From Sphingomonas yabuuchiae (GTDB lineage Bacteria > Pseudomonadota > Alphaproteobacteria > Sphingomonadales > Sphingomonadaceae): 64,000 bases of DNA. The translations under genes and the position numbers were made by a program. The notes beneath the pieces were generated by a model. The model was given only the letters and a program-made list of their open reading frames with translations. It ran no database searches and was not told the DNA's origin. The stretch spans positions 148,137 through 212,136 of the forward strand of contig NZ_JACHNX010000006.1 of the NCBI RefSeq assembly GCF_014199595.1, in the 5' to 3' direction. Positions 8,584 through 16,748 of this stretch are shown here, piece by piece. Within the stretch, counting starts at the first letter, position 1. Every line of letters starts with the position of its first letter.

Positions 8584-10416
8584 TCACGCCAGCAGCGCAT
8601 CCTCCTCGGCCTCTTCCACCTCGGCGGCCTGGCGCGCCCACATCTCGGCGTATAGCCCGCCCTTGGCCAGCAATTCGCCATGGGTGCCGCGCTCGGCCAC
8701 CTGGCCGCCGTCGAGGACGACGATCTGGTCGGCATGGACTACCGTCGACAGTCGGTGTGCGATGACGAGCGTGGTGCGCCCGCGCTCGATCGCCTGGAGC
8801 GTCGCGAGGATGTCCGCCTCGGTCCGGCTGTCGAGCGCGCTGGTCGCCTCGTCCAGGATCAGGATCGGCGGGTTCTTCAGCAGGGTGCGCGCGATCGCCA
8901 CACGCTGCTTCTCGCCGCCCGAAAGCTTCAGACCGCGCTCGCCGACGCGGGTCGCATAGCCCTGGGGCTGGCGTTCGATGAAGTCGGCGATGGCCGCCCC
9001 CTTCGCGGCGCGCTCGACATCATCCTGGTCGGCGCCCTCGCGGCCATAAGCGATGTTGTAGCCGATGGTTTCGTTGAACAGCACCGTATCCTGCGGCACG
9101 ATTCCGATCGCGGCGCGCAAGCTGTCCTGCGCGACCGCCGACACCGGCTGGCCGTCGATGGTGATCGCGCCGGAATTCACATCGTAGAAGCGATAGAGCA
9201 GCCGCGCGAGCGTCGACTTGCCCGCGCCCGACGGCCCCACCACCGCGCAGGTCGTGCCCGCCGGCACATCCAGCGTCAGCCCCTTCAATATGGTCCGTTC
9301 GGGATCATAGCCGAACACGACATGGTCGAACCGGACATGGCCGCCGGTCACCCTCAGCGGCGGCGCGCCGGGCGTGTCGACCACTTCGGCGGGCGTATCG
9401 ATCAGGTCGAACATCGCGCCCATGTCGATCACCCCCTGACGGATGGTGCGATAGACCATGCCGAGCAGGTCGAGCGGCCGGAACAGCTGCGACAACAAAG
9501 TCGACACCAGCACCACGTCACCCGCCGACGCCGCGCCCCGGCTCCATTCGCGCACGACCCAGGCCATGGCGAAGCCCAGCATCAGGCTGGTGATCGCCGC
9601 CTGTCCGACGTTCAGCCAGGCCAGCGAGTTTTCCGACTTGGTGGCCGCGCGCGCATAGGCCGCGACGCCATTCTCGTACCGCCGCGCCTCGCGCTCCTCG
9701 GCGTTGAAATATTTGACCGTCTCGAAATTCAGCAGCGAGTCGACCGCATGAGCGACCGCGCCGGTGTCGAGGTCGTTCATCTGCGTGCGCAGCGCGTTGC
9801 GCCAGTCGGTCACCTTGCGGGTGAAGACGATATAGAGGACGACCATCGCCATGGTGGTAACGACCAGCACCGGTCCGAAGCTGCGCCCGAAGATCGCCAG
9901 CACCAGCCCCAGTTCCAGCACGGTCGGCGCGATGTTGAAGAGCAGGAAATACAGCATCGTGTCGATGCTCTTGGTGCCCCGCTCGACGACCTTGGTGACG
10001 GCGCCGGTCCGCCGCTCCAGATGGAAACGCAGCGACAGGCGGTGGAGATGGCGGAACACATCGGCCGACAGCCGCCGGGTCGCGTCCTGCCCGACCATTT
10101 CGAACACCGCATTGCGCAGATTGTCGAACAGCGTCGTCGCGAACCGCGCCCCCGCATAACCGACGACCAGCAGGATCACGAGCGTCACCGCGCTCCGATC
10201 GTTCGCCGCCATCCGGTCGACCGCATATTTGAACGTATAGGCCGCGCCCAGCACCTGGACGAGCTTGGACAGGATGACCAGCGCCATCGCCGCCACGATC
10301 CGCACGCGCAAGCCGGGCTCTCCGGCGGGCCAGAGATAGGGAAGGAAGCGGCGAAGCGTCGGGATCAGCGGCCGGTCGGCCGTCCCGGCGGTGGGATCGA
10401 TGGGGGGCATGTCCAC
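8584..10416 (-). CDS. Atm1/HMT1-type ABC exporter (permease-ATPase half transporter)
   Basis: 610 residues: six-helix ABC exporter membrane domain (about 20-320) followed by an ATPase domain with Walker A GPSGAGKST (about 398), signature LSGGEKQR, Walker B ILILDEATS and the H-loop IAHRLST. The order and the ETVKYFNAEEREARRYE stretch are those of the Atm1/ABCB7/HMT1 group. Its well studied Novosphingobium relative NaAtm1 exports glutathione conjugates and helps against heavy metals; the yeast member supports cytosolic Fe-S assembly. It works as a homodimer in the inner membrane. ATG 10410 is an alternative start. Confidence 0.92.
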   Translation of the reverse strand: MDMPPIDPTAGTADRPLIPTLRRFLPYLWPAGEPGLRVRIVAAMALVILSKLVQVLGAAYTFKYAVDRMAANDRSAVTLVILLVVGYAGARFATTLFDNLRNAVFEMVGQDATRRLSADVFRHLHRLSLRFHLERRTGAVTKVVERGTKSIDTMLYFLLFNIAPTVLELGLVLAIFGRSFGPVLVVTTMAMVVLYIVFTRKVTDWRNALRTQMNDLDTGAVAHAVDSLLNFETVKYFNAEEREARRYENGVAAYARAATKSENSLAWLNVGQAAITSLMLGFAMAWVVREWSRGAASAGDVVLVSTLLSQLFRPLDLLGMVYRTIRQGVIDMGAMFDLIDTPAEVVDTPGAPPLRVTGGHVRFDHVVFGYDPERTILKGLTLDVPAGTTCAVVGPSGAGKSTLARLLYRFYDVNSGAITIDGQPVSAVAQDSLRAAIGIVPQDTVLFNETIGYNIAYGREGADQDDVERAAKGAAIADFIERQPQGYATRVGERGLKLSGGEKQRVAIARTLLKNPPILILDEATSALDSRTEADILATLQAIERGRTTLVIAHRLSTVVHADQIVVLDGGQVAERGTHGELLAKGGLYAEMWARQAAEVEEAEEDALLA

Positions 10417-10571
10417 ACCATGTCGGACGATCCGGCCTGGAGTTCAATGCCGACGGCATGGCCGACGCGGCGACACCCGGCGAAAAAGGCAATCTGTCCC
10501 GCCGCCGGACAGCCGCAAATCCGGAACCTCCGGGCGCGCTGGCGTGTTTTTCTTCCCGAGTGGAGACGGTC

Positions 10572-10802
10572 ATGCAGCCAGTTTTCTTCGTAATGGCGAT
10601 CCTGGGTTGTGGCGACGGCAGCGTGGACTGCACGGAGGCGCGGATCATCCCCGCCCGCTACGAAACCATGGCGCAGTGCCGGGCCGATCTGGCCAACCGC
10701 ATCGCCGCCAACACCGACGTCCCCTATCCGGTGATCGGTGCCGATTGCCGCCGCATGGGCGCGCAGATGGTCAAGACCGAGCGCAAGCCGACCAAGGGCT
10801 GA
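10572..10802 (+). CDS. Small cysteine-containing exported protein of unknown function
   Basis: 76 residues from ATG 10572, with GGAG seven bases upstream. The N-terminus MQPVFFVMAILGCGDG is short and hydrophobic, and four cysteines (positions about 13, 20, 36 and 54) suggest disulfides. The middle reads YETMAQCRADLANRIA, an amphipathic helix. It resembles small conserved sphingomonad hypothetical proteins. It is convergent with crtB across a palindrome. Confidence 0.65.
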   Translation: MQPVFFVMAILGCGDGSVDCTEARIIPARYETMAQCRADLANRIAANTDVPYPVIGADCRRMGAQMVKTERKPTKG

Positions 10803-10812
10803 AACCCTCCCT

Positions 10813-10828
10813 CCGTTCAGGCTGAACG
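10813..10828. terminator. CCGTTCAG/CTGAACGG palindrome between convergent genes
   Basis: A perfect 16-base inverted repeat lies between the stop of the small gene and the stop of crtB. It is a member of the dispersed palindrome family and is well placed to end transcription from both sides. Confidence 0.55.
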
Positions 10829-10845
10829 GGGGTATGGGCGCAGGC

Positions 10846-11796
10846 TTAACGCGGTCGTGTCCACAGTTCCGGATCGCGCGGGGTAATCCGCATCCTGTCC
10901 CGTCGCGCCGCCTGGATGCTGGCGCGCGTCATGAAACCCAGCTTTTCCAGCTTGCCGGTCCCGACCCGCACATCCCAGGCCCGGCGCCCGCGCTTGGCCA
11001 CCTTGCGCCCGATCGCGCCATAGATCGCCGCCGCCGACAACACCGCCCAGGCCGAGCGATAGGAGAGCGCGGGCGTCCCCATCCGCGCGCTCGCCTCGAA
11101 CAAGGCGGCCCGGTCGGTCAGCCGCCGCGCCAGCGCGCTCAGGCCCGGCCGGTGCGAGGGGGCCATGATCGCGTCGGGGGCGATGCTCTTATAGGCCAGC
11201 CACTGGCGCGGTAGATAATGCCGCCCCGCGCCCGCATCCTCGGCGATGTCGCGCGCGATATTGGCCAGCTGGAACGCCATGCCCAGATCGCAAGCGCGGT
11301 CGAGCACGGCTTCATCGTCCGGCGCCACGCCCATCGTCACCGCCATCATGCAGCCGACGACGCCCGCGACATGATAGCAATAGCGGTAGAGATCATCCTC
11401 GGTCTCGGGCCGCCAGTCCTCGGCATCCAGCGCGAACCCGGCGATCAGGTCGCGCGGCCAGCGATGCGGCATTCCCGTCTCGGCGGCAACCACACGGAGC
11501 GCGTCGAAGGCCGGGTCGCCGACCACCCGGCCCGCCAGCGCCGCCTCGGTCTTCTCGGTCAGCTCGGCCAGCCGCGCGGGCGCATCGGCGACGCGGGTCA
11601 TGCCATGGCCATGATCCTGCCCGTCGGCGATATCGTCGCAGCGGCGGCACCAGGCATAGAGCAGCCAGGCACGCGCGCGCGTTTCGGGATCGAACAACAG
11701 GCTCGCCGCCGCAAAGCTCTTCGAGCCCTTGGCGATCGAGTCCCGCGCCGCCGCCACCAGCGCGTCGCGCTCGGTCGGGGCGGCGGTGTCGCTCAC
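10846..11796 (-). CDS. crtB: Phytoene synthase
   Basis: Condenses two geranylgeranyl diphosphates head to head into phytoene, the first committed step of carotenoid synthesis. 316 residues of the squalene/phytoene synthase family. Both Asp-rich Mg-diphosphate motifs are visible: RRCDDIADG near residue 53 and ANIARDIAEDAGAGRHYLP near 175. The start overlaps the LOG-family stop by four bases. It supplies CrtI and CrtY, encoded 4-8 kb to the left on the opposite strand. Confidence 0.93.
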   Translation of the reverse strand: MSDTAAPTERDALVAAARDSIAKGSKSFAAASLLFDPETRARAWLLYAWCRRCDDIADGQDHGHGMTRVADAPARLAELTEKTEAALAGRVVGDPAFDALRVVAAETGMPHRWPRDLIAGFALDAEDWRPETEDDLYRYCYHVAGVVGCMMAVTMGVAPDDEAVLDRACDLGMAFQLANIARDIAEDAGAGRHYLPRQWLAYKSIAPDAIMAPSHRPGLSALARRLTDRAALFEASARMGTPALSYRSAWAVLSAAAIYGAIGRKVAKRGRRAWDVRVGTGKLEKLGFMTRASIQAARRDRMRITPRDPELWTRPR

Positions 11797-12374
11797 AGGT
11801 CGTCCGCGTTCATGCGCACGATCGGCTGGGTCGGCACGTGCGCGCCCATCCGGTCGAGCAGGCCGTCAAGCGTGGTATCGACGATCAGCAGCTCGCGATG
11901 CTGCGGCCGCAGGAACCCGACCTCGCCCATCTTCTCCCAGAAGGCGACGAGATGGTCATAATAGCCGCCGGTATTGAGCAGCCCGACCGGATCCGCGTGA
12001 TAGCCCAGCTGCGCCCAGCTCAGCGCCTCCCACAACTCGTCCATGGTGCCGGTGCCGCCCGCGATGGTGATGAAGCCATCGGAAAGGTCGGTGAACGCCT
12101 TCTTCCGCTCATGCATGCCGGGCACGACATGCAACTCGGTCAGGCCGCGATGCGCCACCTCGGCATCGACCAGCGCCTGCGGGATGATACCGATCACCTC
12201 CCCGCCCGCCGCCAGCGCCGCATCCGCCACCGCGCCCATCAGGCCCAGCCGCCCGCCGCCATAGACGACGCCGATCCCCCGCTCCGCCAGCCCGCGCCCG
12301 ACGTCCCGGGCGGTCTCGATATATTGGGGGTCGGAGGGGGTCGCCGACCCGCAGTAAATGGCCAATCGCTTCAT
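11793..12374 (-). CDS. LOG family (TIGR00730) Rossmann-fold nucleotide phosphoribohydrolase
   Basis: 193 residues from ATG 12374 (MKRLAIYCGS), which starts right at the first Rossmann strand; upstream in-frame codons add only a Pro/Trp-rich non-conserved tail. The family motif PGGxGTxxE appears as AGGTGTMDE (105-113), with Ala for Pro, and HERKK (88-92) is the second conserved site. LOG enzymes cleave cytokinin or other nucleoside 5'-monophosphates to base and ribose 5-phosphate. It is translationally coupled to crtB, an arrangement with no obvious metabolic link. Confidence 0.88.
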   Translation of the reverse strand: MKRLAIYCGSATPSDPQYIETARDVGRGLAERGIGVVYGGGRLGLMGAVADAALAAGGEVIGIIPQALVDAEVAHRGLTELHVVPGMHERKKAFTDLSDGFITIAGGTGTMDELWEALSWAQLGYHADPVGLLNTGGYYDHLVAFWEKMGEVGFLRPQHRELLIVDTTLDGLLDRMGAHVPTQPIVRMNADDL

Positions 12375-12503
12375 GGGCCAAGCGCTAAGCCATGGGGCCG
12401 GGTGGGGCAAGCGGGGTTGCGGCCTGCCGAGCCAGATGGGCGCGAATAGCAAAAGGGGCGGCGCGGACCCGCCGCACCGCCCCCTGCCCGATTCTGATCG
12501 CGC

Positions 12504-12788
12504 TTACTTGCCGCGCAGCGTGTTCAGCAGTGCGAGGCCCACGACGCCGCCCTGTGCCGCCGAGGCGAAGGGGCGATCCTTCACGAACTGGCGTGCCTGG
12601 TCGAGCAGCGGGCGGACCGTCTGGTCGACGCTGGTCTTGGCATCGCCGAATGCCTTCTGCGTCTTACCGCCCAGCTGTTCACCCTTGCCCTCGGCTTCCA
12701 TCGACTTGTCGCCCAGCATGGCGCCCATGCCCTGCTTGACCTTGCCGCCGAAGTCGGTGGCCGCACCATTCATCGTGTCGGTGTTCAT
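12504..12788 (-). CDS. CsbD family stress-response protein
   Basis: 94 residues. The first half is a CsbD-like motif: a helix-turn with KVKQGMGAMLGDKSMEAEGKGEQLGGKTQKAFGD compressed in the usual G-K-x-K pattern. The C-terminus adds a hydrophobic segment (ASAAQGGVVGLALLNTL), which could anchor it to the membrane. CsbD proteins are small and hydrophilic and are commonly induced by general stress. A ribosome site AGAGGAG lies directly upstream. I looked for a general-stress sigma (EcfG) promoter and did not find a convincing one. Confidence 0.9.
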   Translation of the reverse strand: MNTDTMNGAATDFGGKVKQGMGAMLGDKSMEAEGKGEQLGGKTQKAFGDAKTSVDQTVRPLLDQARQFVKDRPFASAAQGGVVGLALLNTLRGK

Positions 12789-12966
12789 GGGACATCTCCT
12801 CTTTGGCTTTAGGATTACGGAGGGTCAAAACCCCTGAACGCGAGGATGTTTCCTGATATCTTTGCACTATCGCGATGCCGAAATCATGCCCAAGCCCGCG
12901 CAACGACACGCCGGAAGGGGTTCCCCGCCCTTCCCCCGCCCCCATGGCGTCGCTACATGGAAGGCG

Positions 12967-14736
12967 ATGGTCGCCGACCCCCTTGCCAAGCTCCACGAAG
13001 TTTTCGGGTACAACCAGTTCCGGGGTGTGCAGGAACAGGTGGTCGACCGCGTGCTCGCGCGGCAGCGGACGCTCGCGGTCATGCCGACCGGTGCGGGCAA
13101 GTCGCTCTGCTACCAGTTGCCCGCCGTGATGATGGACGGGTGCTGCGTCGTGGTCAGCCCGCTGATTGCTTTGATGCACGACCAGCTGCGCGCCGCCGAG
13201 GCGGTCGGCATCCGCGCCGCCACGCTGACCAGCGTCGACCAGAACCGCGCCGAGACGGTCGCCCGTTTCCGCGACGGGCAGCTCGACCTGCTCTATGTCG
13301 CGCCCGAGCGTGCCTCATCGGGGCATTTCCGCGAGCTGCTGGCCTCGGCGCCGCTCAGCCTGTTCGCGATCGACGAGGCGCACTGCGTCAGCGAATGGGG
13401 GCATGACTTCCGCCCCGATTATCGCCTGCTCGAACCGCTGATGGACGCCTTTCCGGAGGTGCCCCGGCTCGCGCTGACCGCGACCGCCGATGCGCATACC
13501 CGCGCCGACATCGCCAAGCAGCTGGGCATCCCCACCGAGGGGATGATCGTCTCGGGCTTCGACCGGCCCAATATCCGCTATGCGATCAGCCCCAAGGCGA
13601 ATGTGAACCTGCAGATCGCGCGGGTGGTCGCCGACACGCCCGGCCCCGGCATCGTCTATGCCCAGACGCGCGCGGCGACCGAGAAGCTGGCCGAGGCGCT
13701 GGCCCGGACCGGTCGCCCGGTGCGCGCCTATCATGCCGGGTTGGACCCGGCGGTGCGCGCGAAGAACCAGGCCGATTTCGTGGCCTCCGAAGACATGGTG
13801 ATCTGCGCCACCGTCGCCTTCGGCATGGGGATCGACAAGCCGGACGTCCGCTTCGTCGCGCATGCCGGGCTGCCCAAGTCGATCGAGGCCTATTATCAGG
13901 AAACCGGTCGCGCGGGCCGCGACGGCGATCCGTCGGTCGCGCATCTCTTCTGGGGTGCCGACGATTTCGCCCGTGCGCGGCAACGCATGGCCGAGGTCGA
14001 GCCGGAGCGACAGGCGGGCGAGCGCGCACGGCTGTCGGCGCTGGGCGCGCTGGTCGAGACGGGGGGATGCCGCCGCCGCATCCTGCTGCGCCATTTCGGC
14101 GAGGAACTGGCGGAGGATTGCGGCAATTGCGATAATTGCCTGGGCAGCCCCGATGCGGTCGATGCAACGACGACCGCGCAGAAATTCCTTTCTGCGGTCT
14201 TCCGAACCGGCCAGATGTTCGGCGCGGGCTATATCGAGCAGGTGCTGACCGGCCAGTCGACCGAGCGCAGCCTGATGAACGGGCATGAGGCGCTGTCGGT
14301 CTGGAACATCGTCTCGGGCGACGAGGTCGCGCTGCTGAAGCCGGTCCACCGCGCGCTGCTGCTGCGTGACGCGTTGCGCACCAATCACCATGGCGGGTTG
14401 GAGTTCGGACCCGCCGCGCGCGCACTGATCAAGGGCGAGGCGCGGCTGTCACTGGTCGTGCCGCCCAAGCGCGAACGCAAGGGCCGTCGCGCCGCGCCGG
14501 TCGCCGCCAATCCGGCGGACAATCCGCTGTTCGAGGCGCTGCGCGCCAAGCGTCGCGAGCTGGCGCAGGAGGCGGGGGTGCCCCCTTACGTGATCTTCCA
14601 CGACTCGGTGCTGCGCGACATGGCGGCGCAACGTCCGACCAGCCGGGCGGCGCTGTCGTTGCTGTCGGGGATCGGCGCGCGCAAGCTGGATGCTTATGGC
14701 GAAGCGTTTCTGGCGGTGATCCGCGAGGCGGACTAA
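12967..14736 (+). CDS. recQ: ATP-dependent DNA helicase RecQ
   Basis: 3'-5' superfamily 2 helicase acting in recombination and fork repair. Walker A MPTGAGKSLCYQLP is near residue 40, the DEAH box IDEAHCVSEWGHDFRP near 137, motif VI YQETGRAGRDG near 320. The zinc-binding Cys cluster (CRRRILLRHF...DCGNCDNC) follows, and a C-terminal HRDC-like domain ends in LLSGIGARKLDAYGEAFLAVI. Start ATG 12967 is chosen for its GGAAGG site and agreement with the usual N-terminus; ATGs at 12862 and 12886 are possible. 589 residues is normal. Confidence 0.93.
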   Translation: MVADPLAKLHEVFGYNQFRGVQEQVVDRVLARQRTLAVMPTGAGKSLCYQLPAVMMDGCCVVVSPLIALMHDQLRAAEAVGIRAATLTSVDQNRAETVARFRDGQLDLLYVAPERASSGHFRELLASAPLSLFAIDEAHCVSEWGHDFRPDYRLLEPLMDAFPEVPRLALTATADAHTRADIAKQLGIPTEGMIVSGFDRPNIRYAISPKANVNLQIARVVADTPGPGIVYAQTRAATEKLAEALARTGRPVRAYHAGLDPAVRAKNQADFVASEDMVICATVAFGMGIDKPDVRFVAHAGLPKSIEAYYQETGRAGRDGDPSVAHLFWGADDFARARQRMAEVEPERQAGERARLSALGALVETGGCRRRILLRHFGEELAEDCGNCDNCLGSPDAVDATTTAQKFLSAVFRTGQMFGAGYIEQVLTGQSTERSLMNGHEALSVWNIVSGDEVALLKPVHRALLLRDALRTNHHGGLEFGPAARALIKGEARLSLVVPPKRERKGRRAAPVAANPADNPLFEALRAKRRELAQEAGVPPYVIFHDSVLRDMAAQRPTSRAALSLLSGIGARKLDAYGEAFLAVIREAD

Positions 14737-14746
14737 GCTGCGGGGC

Positions 14747-15271
14747 ATGAGCGCCCCGACCCTGACCCCAACCCTGACCACCGCGCGACTGACGCTGCGC
14801 GGTCACCAGCCCGACGATCTCGATGCACTGGCGGCGATGTGGGCCGATCCGGCGGTCTATGGGATGATCGGCGGCCAGCCGCGCCCGCGCGAAGATGTCT
14901 GGATCCGGCTGTTGCGGTCGGTCGGGTGCTGGACGGTGTTCGGCTATGGCGCCTGGGTGGTGTGCGACCGGACGACCGGGCAGGTCCTGGGCGATATGGG
15001 CCTTCTGGAATCGCGGCGCGCGATCATGCCCGAACTGACGGTGCCGGAGACGGGATGGACGCTGGTCCCGACGGCGCATGGCCGGGGCTTTGCGGCCGAG
15101 GCGATGCGTGCGGTGCTCGACTGGGCCGATGGACGCGGCCTGACGCGGACATGCTGCATCATCGATCCGGGGAATGTGGCGTCGATCCGACTGGCGGAAA
15201 AGCTGGGCTACGGCAAATCGGTCGAGGGGGTTTATCACGACCGCCCGATCCGGATTTTCCACCGAGGTTAA
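14747..15271 (+). CDS. GNAT family N-acetyltransferase (RimJ-like)
   Basis: 174 residues of the GNAT fold, RimJ/RimL-like subgroup. It opens with the usual LTTARLTLRGHQPDDLDAL, has the acetyl-CoA loop AHGRGFAAEAMRAVLDWA (Q/R-x-x-G-x-G/A region) and ends with the IDPGNVASIRLAEKLGY motif. It starts 10 bases after recQ stops, so the two may share a transcript. The acceptor substrate is not predictable. Confidence 0.9.
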   Translation: MSAPTLTPTLTTARLTLRGHQPDDLDALAAMWADPAVYGMIGGQPRPREDVWIRLLRSVGCWTVFGYGAWVVCDRTTGQVLGDMGLLESRRAIMPELTVPETGWTLVPTAHGRGFAAEAMRAVLDWADGRGLTRTCCIIDPGNVASIRLAEKLGYGKSVEGVYHDRPIRIFHRG

Positions 15272-15306
15272 TCCCAACCTCCGTTCAGCCTGAACGGAGG
15301 TTGGGA
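15272..15306. terminator. Perfect 16-bp-arm palindrome after the acetyltransferase
   Basis: Arms 15272-15287 and 15291-15306 are exact reverse complements around a three-base loop (GCC). The core is the CCGTTCAG/CTGAACGG palindrome found at other sites, here extended to a strong hairpin immediately after the stop codon, which fits termination of recQ-acetyltransferase transcription. Confidence 0.7.
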
Positions 15307-15311
15307 GTAGA

Positions 15312-15461
15312 GTTCGCGCGGAGACGCGGAGACGTGCAGGTGTCACGCCCGGCCGACAGGCCCTTCTCATCCTCGACGGTGCGGCAAGGGCAGCAGTCGA
15401 ACAGGCGGCGGACGCCGACGCCCGACCAGACCTCTCTGCGTCTCCGCGCCTCCGCGCGAAC
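15312..15461. repeat. Inverted-repeat element, copy 1 (arms about 23 nt)
   Basis: Arm 15312-15334 (starting GTTCGCGCGGAGACG) is the reverse complement of 15439-15461 with one mismatch in 23. The ~104-base interior begins with TGTC-x-CGCCC and a GGCCC block, also present in the related element at 43.5 kb. No gene fits in it. It looks like a non-coding dispersed repeat able to form a long stem. Confidence 0.7.
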
Positions 15462-15523
15462 AAAAGGCCGCGCGCCGGACGTTCGCGGTTCAAGCTCCGC
15501 CCCCGATAGGGTACAAGACCCTC

Positions 15524-16390
15524 GTGACGCTTGCCCTGATCCTGTCCGCCATCGCCATGACGCTGATCGTCGGTGTCCGCTATCTGCTCGCCTCGGGAGC
15601 ATTCGCGCTGGCGACCAAGGCGCGGCATCCGAACCTCTATGCCGGGCTCGATCCGCAGATCCGGCGGGAAATCTGGTGGAGCCTCGCCTCTGCCGCCATT
15701 TACGGCGTGCCCGCGGGGATCGTGGCCTGGGGCTGGCAGAATCGGGGATGGACGCAAATCTATGCCGATATCCACGCCTGGCCGCTCTGGTACTGGCCGG
15801 TTTCGGTGCTGCTGTACCTGATCGCGCACGACACCTGGTTCTATTGGACGCATCGCTGGATGCACCGGCCCGCCATCTTCAAGGCCGCGCACGCCGTCCA
15901 TCATGCCAGCCGCCCGCCGACCGCCTGGGCCGCCATGGCGTTCCACCCGATCGAGGCGGTGACGGGCGCTGTGGTAATTCCGCTACTTGTGTTTGTGATT
16001 CCGATTCACATCGGCGCGCTCGGCTTGGTGCTGACGATCATGACCGTTATGGGCGTGACCAACCACATGGGTTGGGAGATCTTTCCGCGATTCCTGTGGC
16101 AGGGGCACCTGGGGGGGTGGCTCATCACGGCAAGCCATCATCAACGGCATCATGAGCAATATGGGTGCAATTATGGACTCTATTTCCGGTTCTGGGATCG
16201 ATTGTGCGGCACGGACCGGGGGCTCGGGGATTTCGAGCGCGCCCATGCGCAGGCCGCGCGCCGCGCTTCTGGTGCTGGCCGCCCTGCCGCTGATCAGCGC
16301 CGCGCCGGTCAGCCGACTGGACATCGGGATCGACCAGCTCCGCTCGGCCAAGGGCATGATCCGGCTGTGCCTGACCGCCGACCCGGATAA
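15524..16390 (+). CDS. Sterol desaturase/fatty acid hydroxylase family membrane protein
   Basis: A di-iron integral membrane hydroxylase of the sterol desaturase superfamily. The histidine boxes are HDTWFYWTHRWMH, HAVHHASRPP and HHQRHHE, with hydrophobic segments between them. GTG 15524 is used; ATG 15557 is an alternative. The recognisable domain ends near GLYFRFWDRLCGTDRG (about residue 233). The last ~55 residues are Arg/Ala/Pro-rich and lie in the wrong frame over the next gene by 146 bases, so the original stop has probably been lost by a small indel. A carotenoid substrate is possible but CrtZ is shorter. Confidence 0.8.
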   Translation: MTLALILSAIAMTLIVGVRYLLASGAFALATKARHPNLYAGLDPQIRREIWWSLASAAIYGVPAGIVAWGWQNRGWTQIYADIHAWPLWYWPVSVLLYLIAHDTWFYWTHRWMHRPAIFKAAHAVHHASRPPTAWAAMAFHPIEAVTGAVVIPLLVFVIPIHIGALGLVLTIMTVMGVTNHMGWEIFPRFLWQGHLGGWLITASHHQRHHEQYGCNYGLYFRFWDRLCGTDRGLGDFERAHAQAARRASGAGRPAADQRRAGQPTGHRDRPAPLGQGHDPAVPDRRPG

Positions 16391-16676
16391 CTTCCCGCAA
16401 TGCGTCGACGATGCCCGCGCGCTGACCCGTTCGGTTCCCGCCGGGCAGCGGGGCATCCACCTGGACGGCCTGCCGCACGGCAATTACGCCGCGGCCGTCA
16501 TCCATGACGAGAACAACAACGCCAAGCTCGATACGCTGGCGGGCATCCCGCGCGAGGGCTTCGGCTTTTCGCGCAATCCGGTGATCCGGTTCGGCCCGCC
16601 GCGCTTTGCCGCGGCGCGGTTCACGCTCGATTCTGTTGCCGAAACACAACAGATCAAAATGCGGTACATCTTCTGA
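16245..16676 (+). CDS. Exported DUF2141 family protein
   Basis: 143 residues from ATG 16245, chosen because MRRPRAALLVLAALPLISAAP is a signal peptide; in-frame codons upstream lie inside the hydroxylase gene. The mature domain has the DUF2141 pattern: GMIRLCLTADPDNFPQC, then LPHGNYAAAVIHDENNNAKLD and GFGFSRNP. DUF2141 proteins are small periplasmic beta-rich proteins of unknown role. Its 5' part is overlapped by the run-on end of the preceding gene. Confidence 0.85.
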   Translation: MRRPRAALLVLAALPLISAAPVSRLDIGIDQLRSAKGMIRLCLTADPDNFPQCVDDARALTRSVPAGQRGIHLDGLPHGNYAAAVIHDENNNAKLDTLAGIPREGFGFSRNPVIRFGPPRFAAARFTLDSVAETQQIKMRYIF

Positions 16677-16748
16677 CACAATCCGCCGGAGCGAAATCGT
16701 TACCGTAGCGTTGCATTTCGGATAACCGAATTCAGGGAGTTTTCCGTC

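Noticed and set aside
10523..10548. EcfG-like promoter GGAAC-N15-CGTGTT before the small gene at 10572
   Set aside because: The -10 element (CGTT) is not intact at the normal 16-17 base spacing. Kept only as a weak possibility.
12789..12860. EcfG promoter expected before csbD
   Set aside because: GGAAA and CGTT occur but only about eight bases apart, far too close.
15524..16390. Calling the hydroxylase CrtZ (beta-carotene 3-hydroxylase)
   Set aside because: The His boxes are shared across the whole sterol desaturase superfamily, and the protein is much longer than typical CrtZ (about 160-175 residues).
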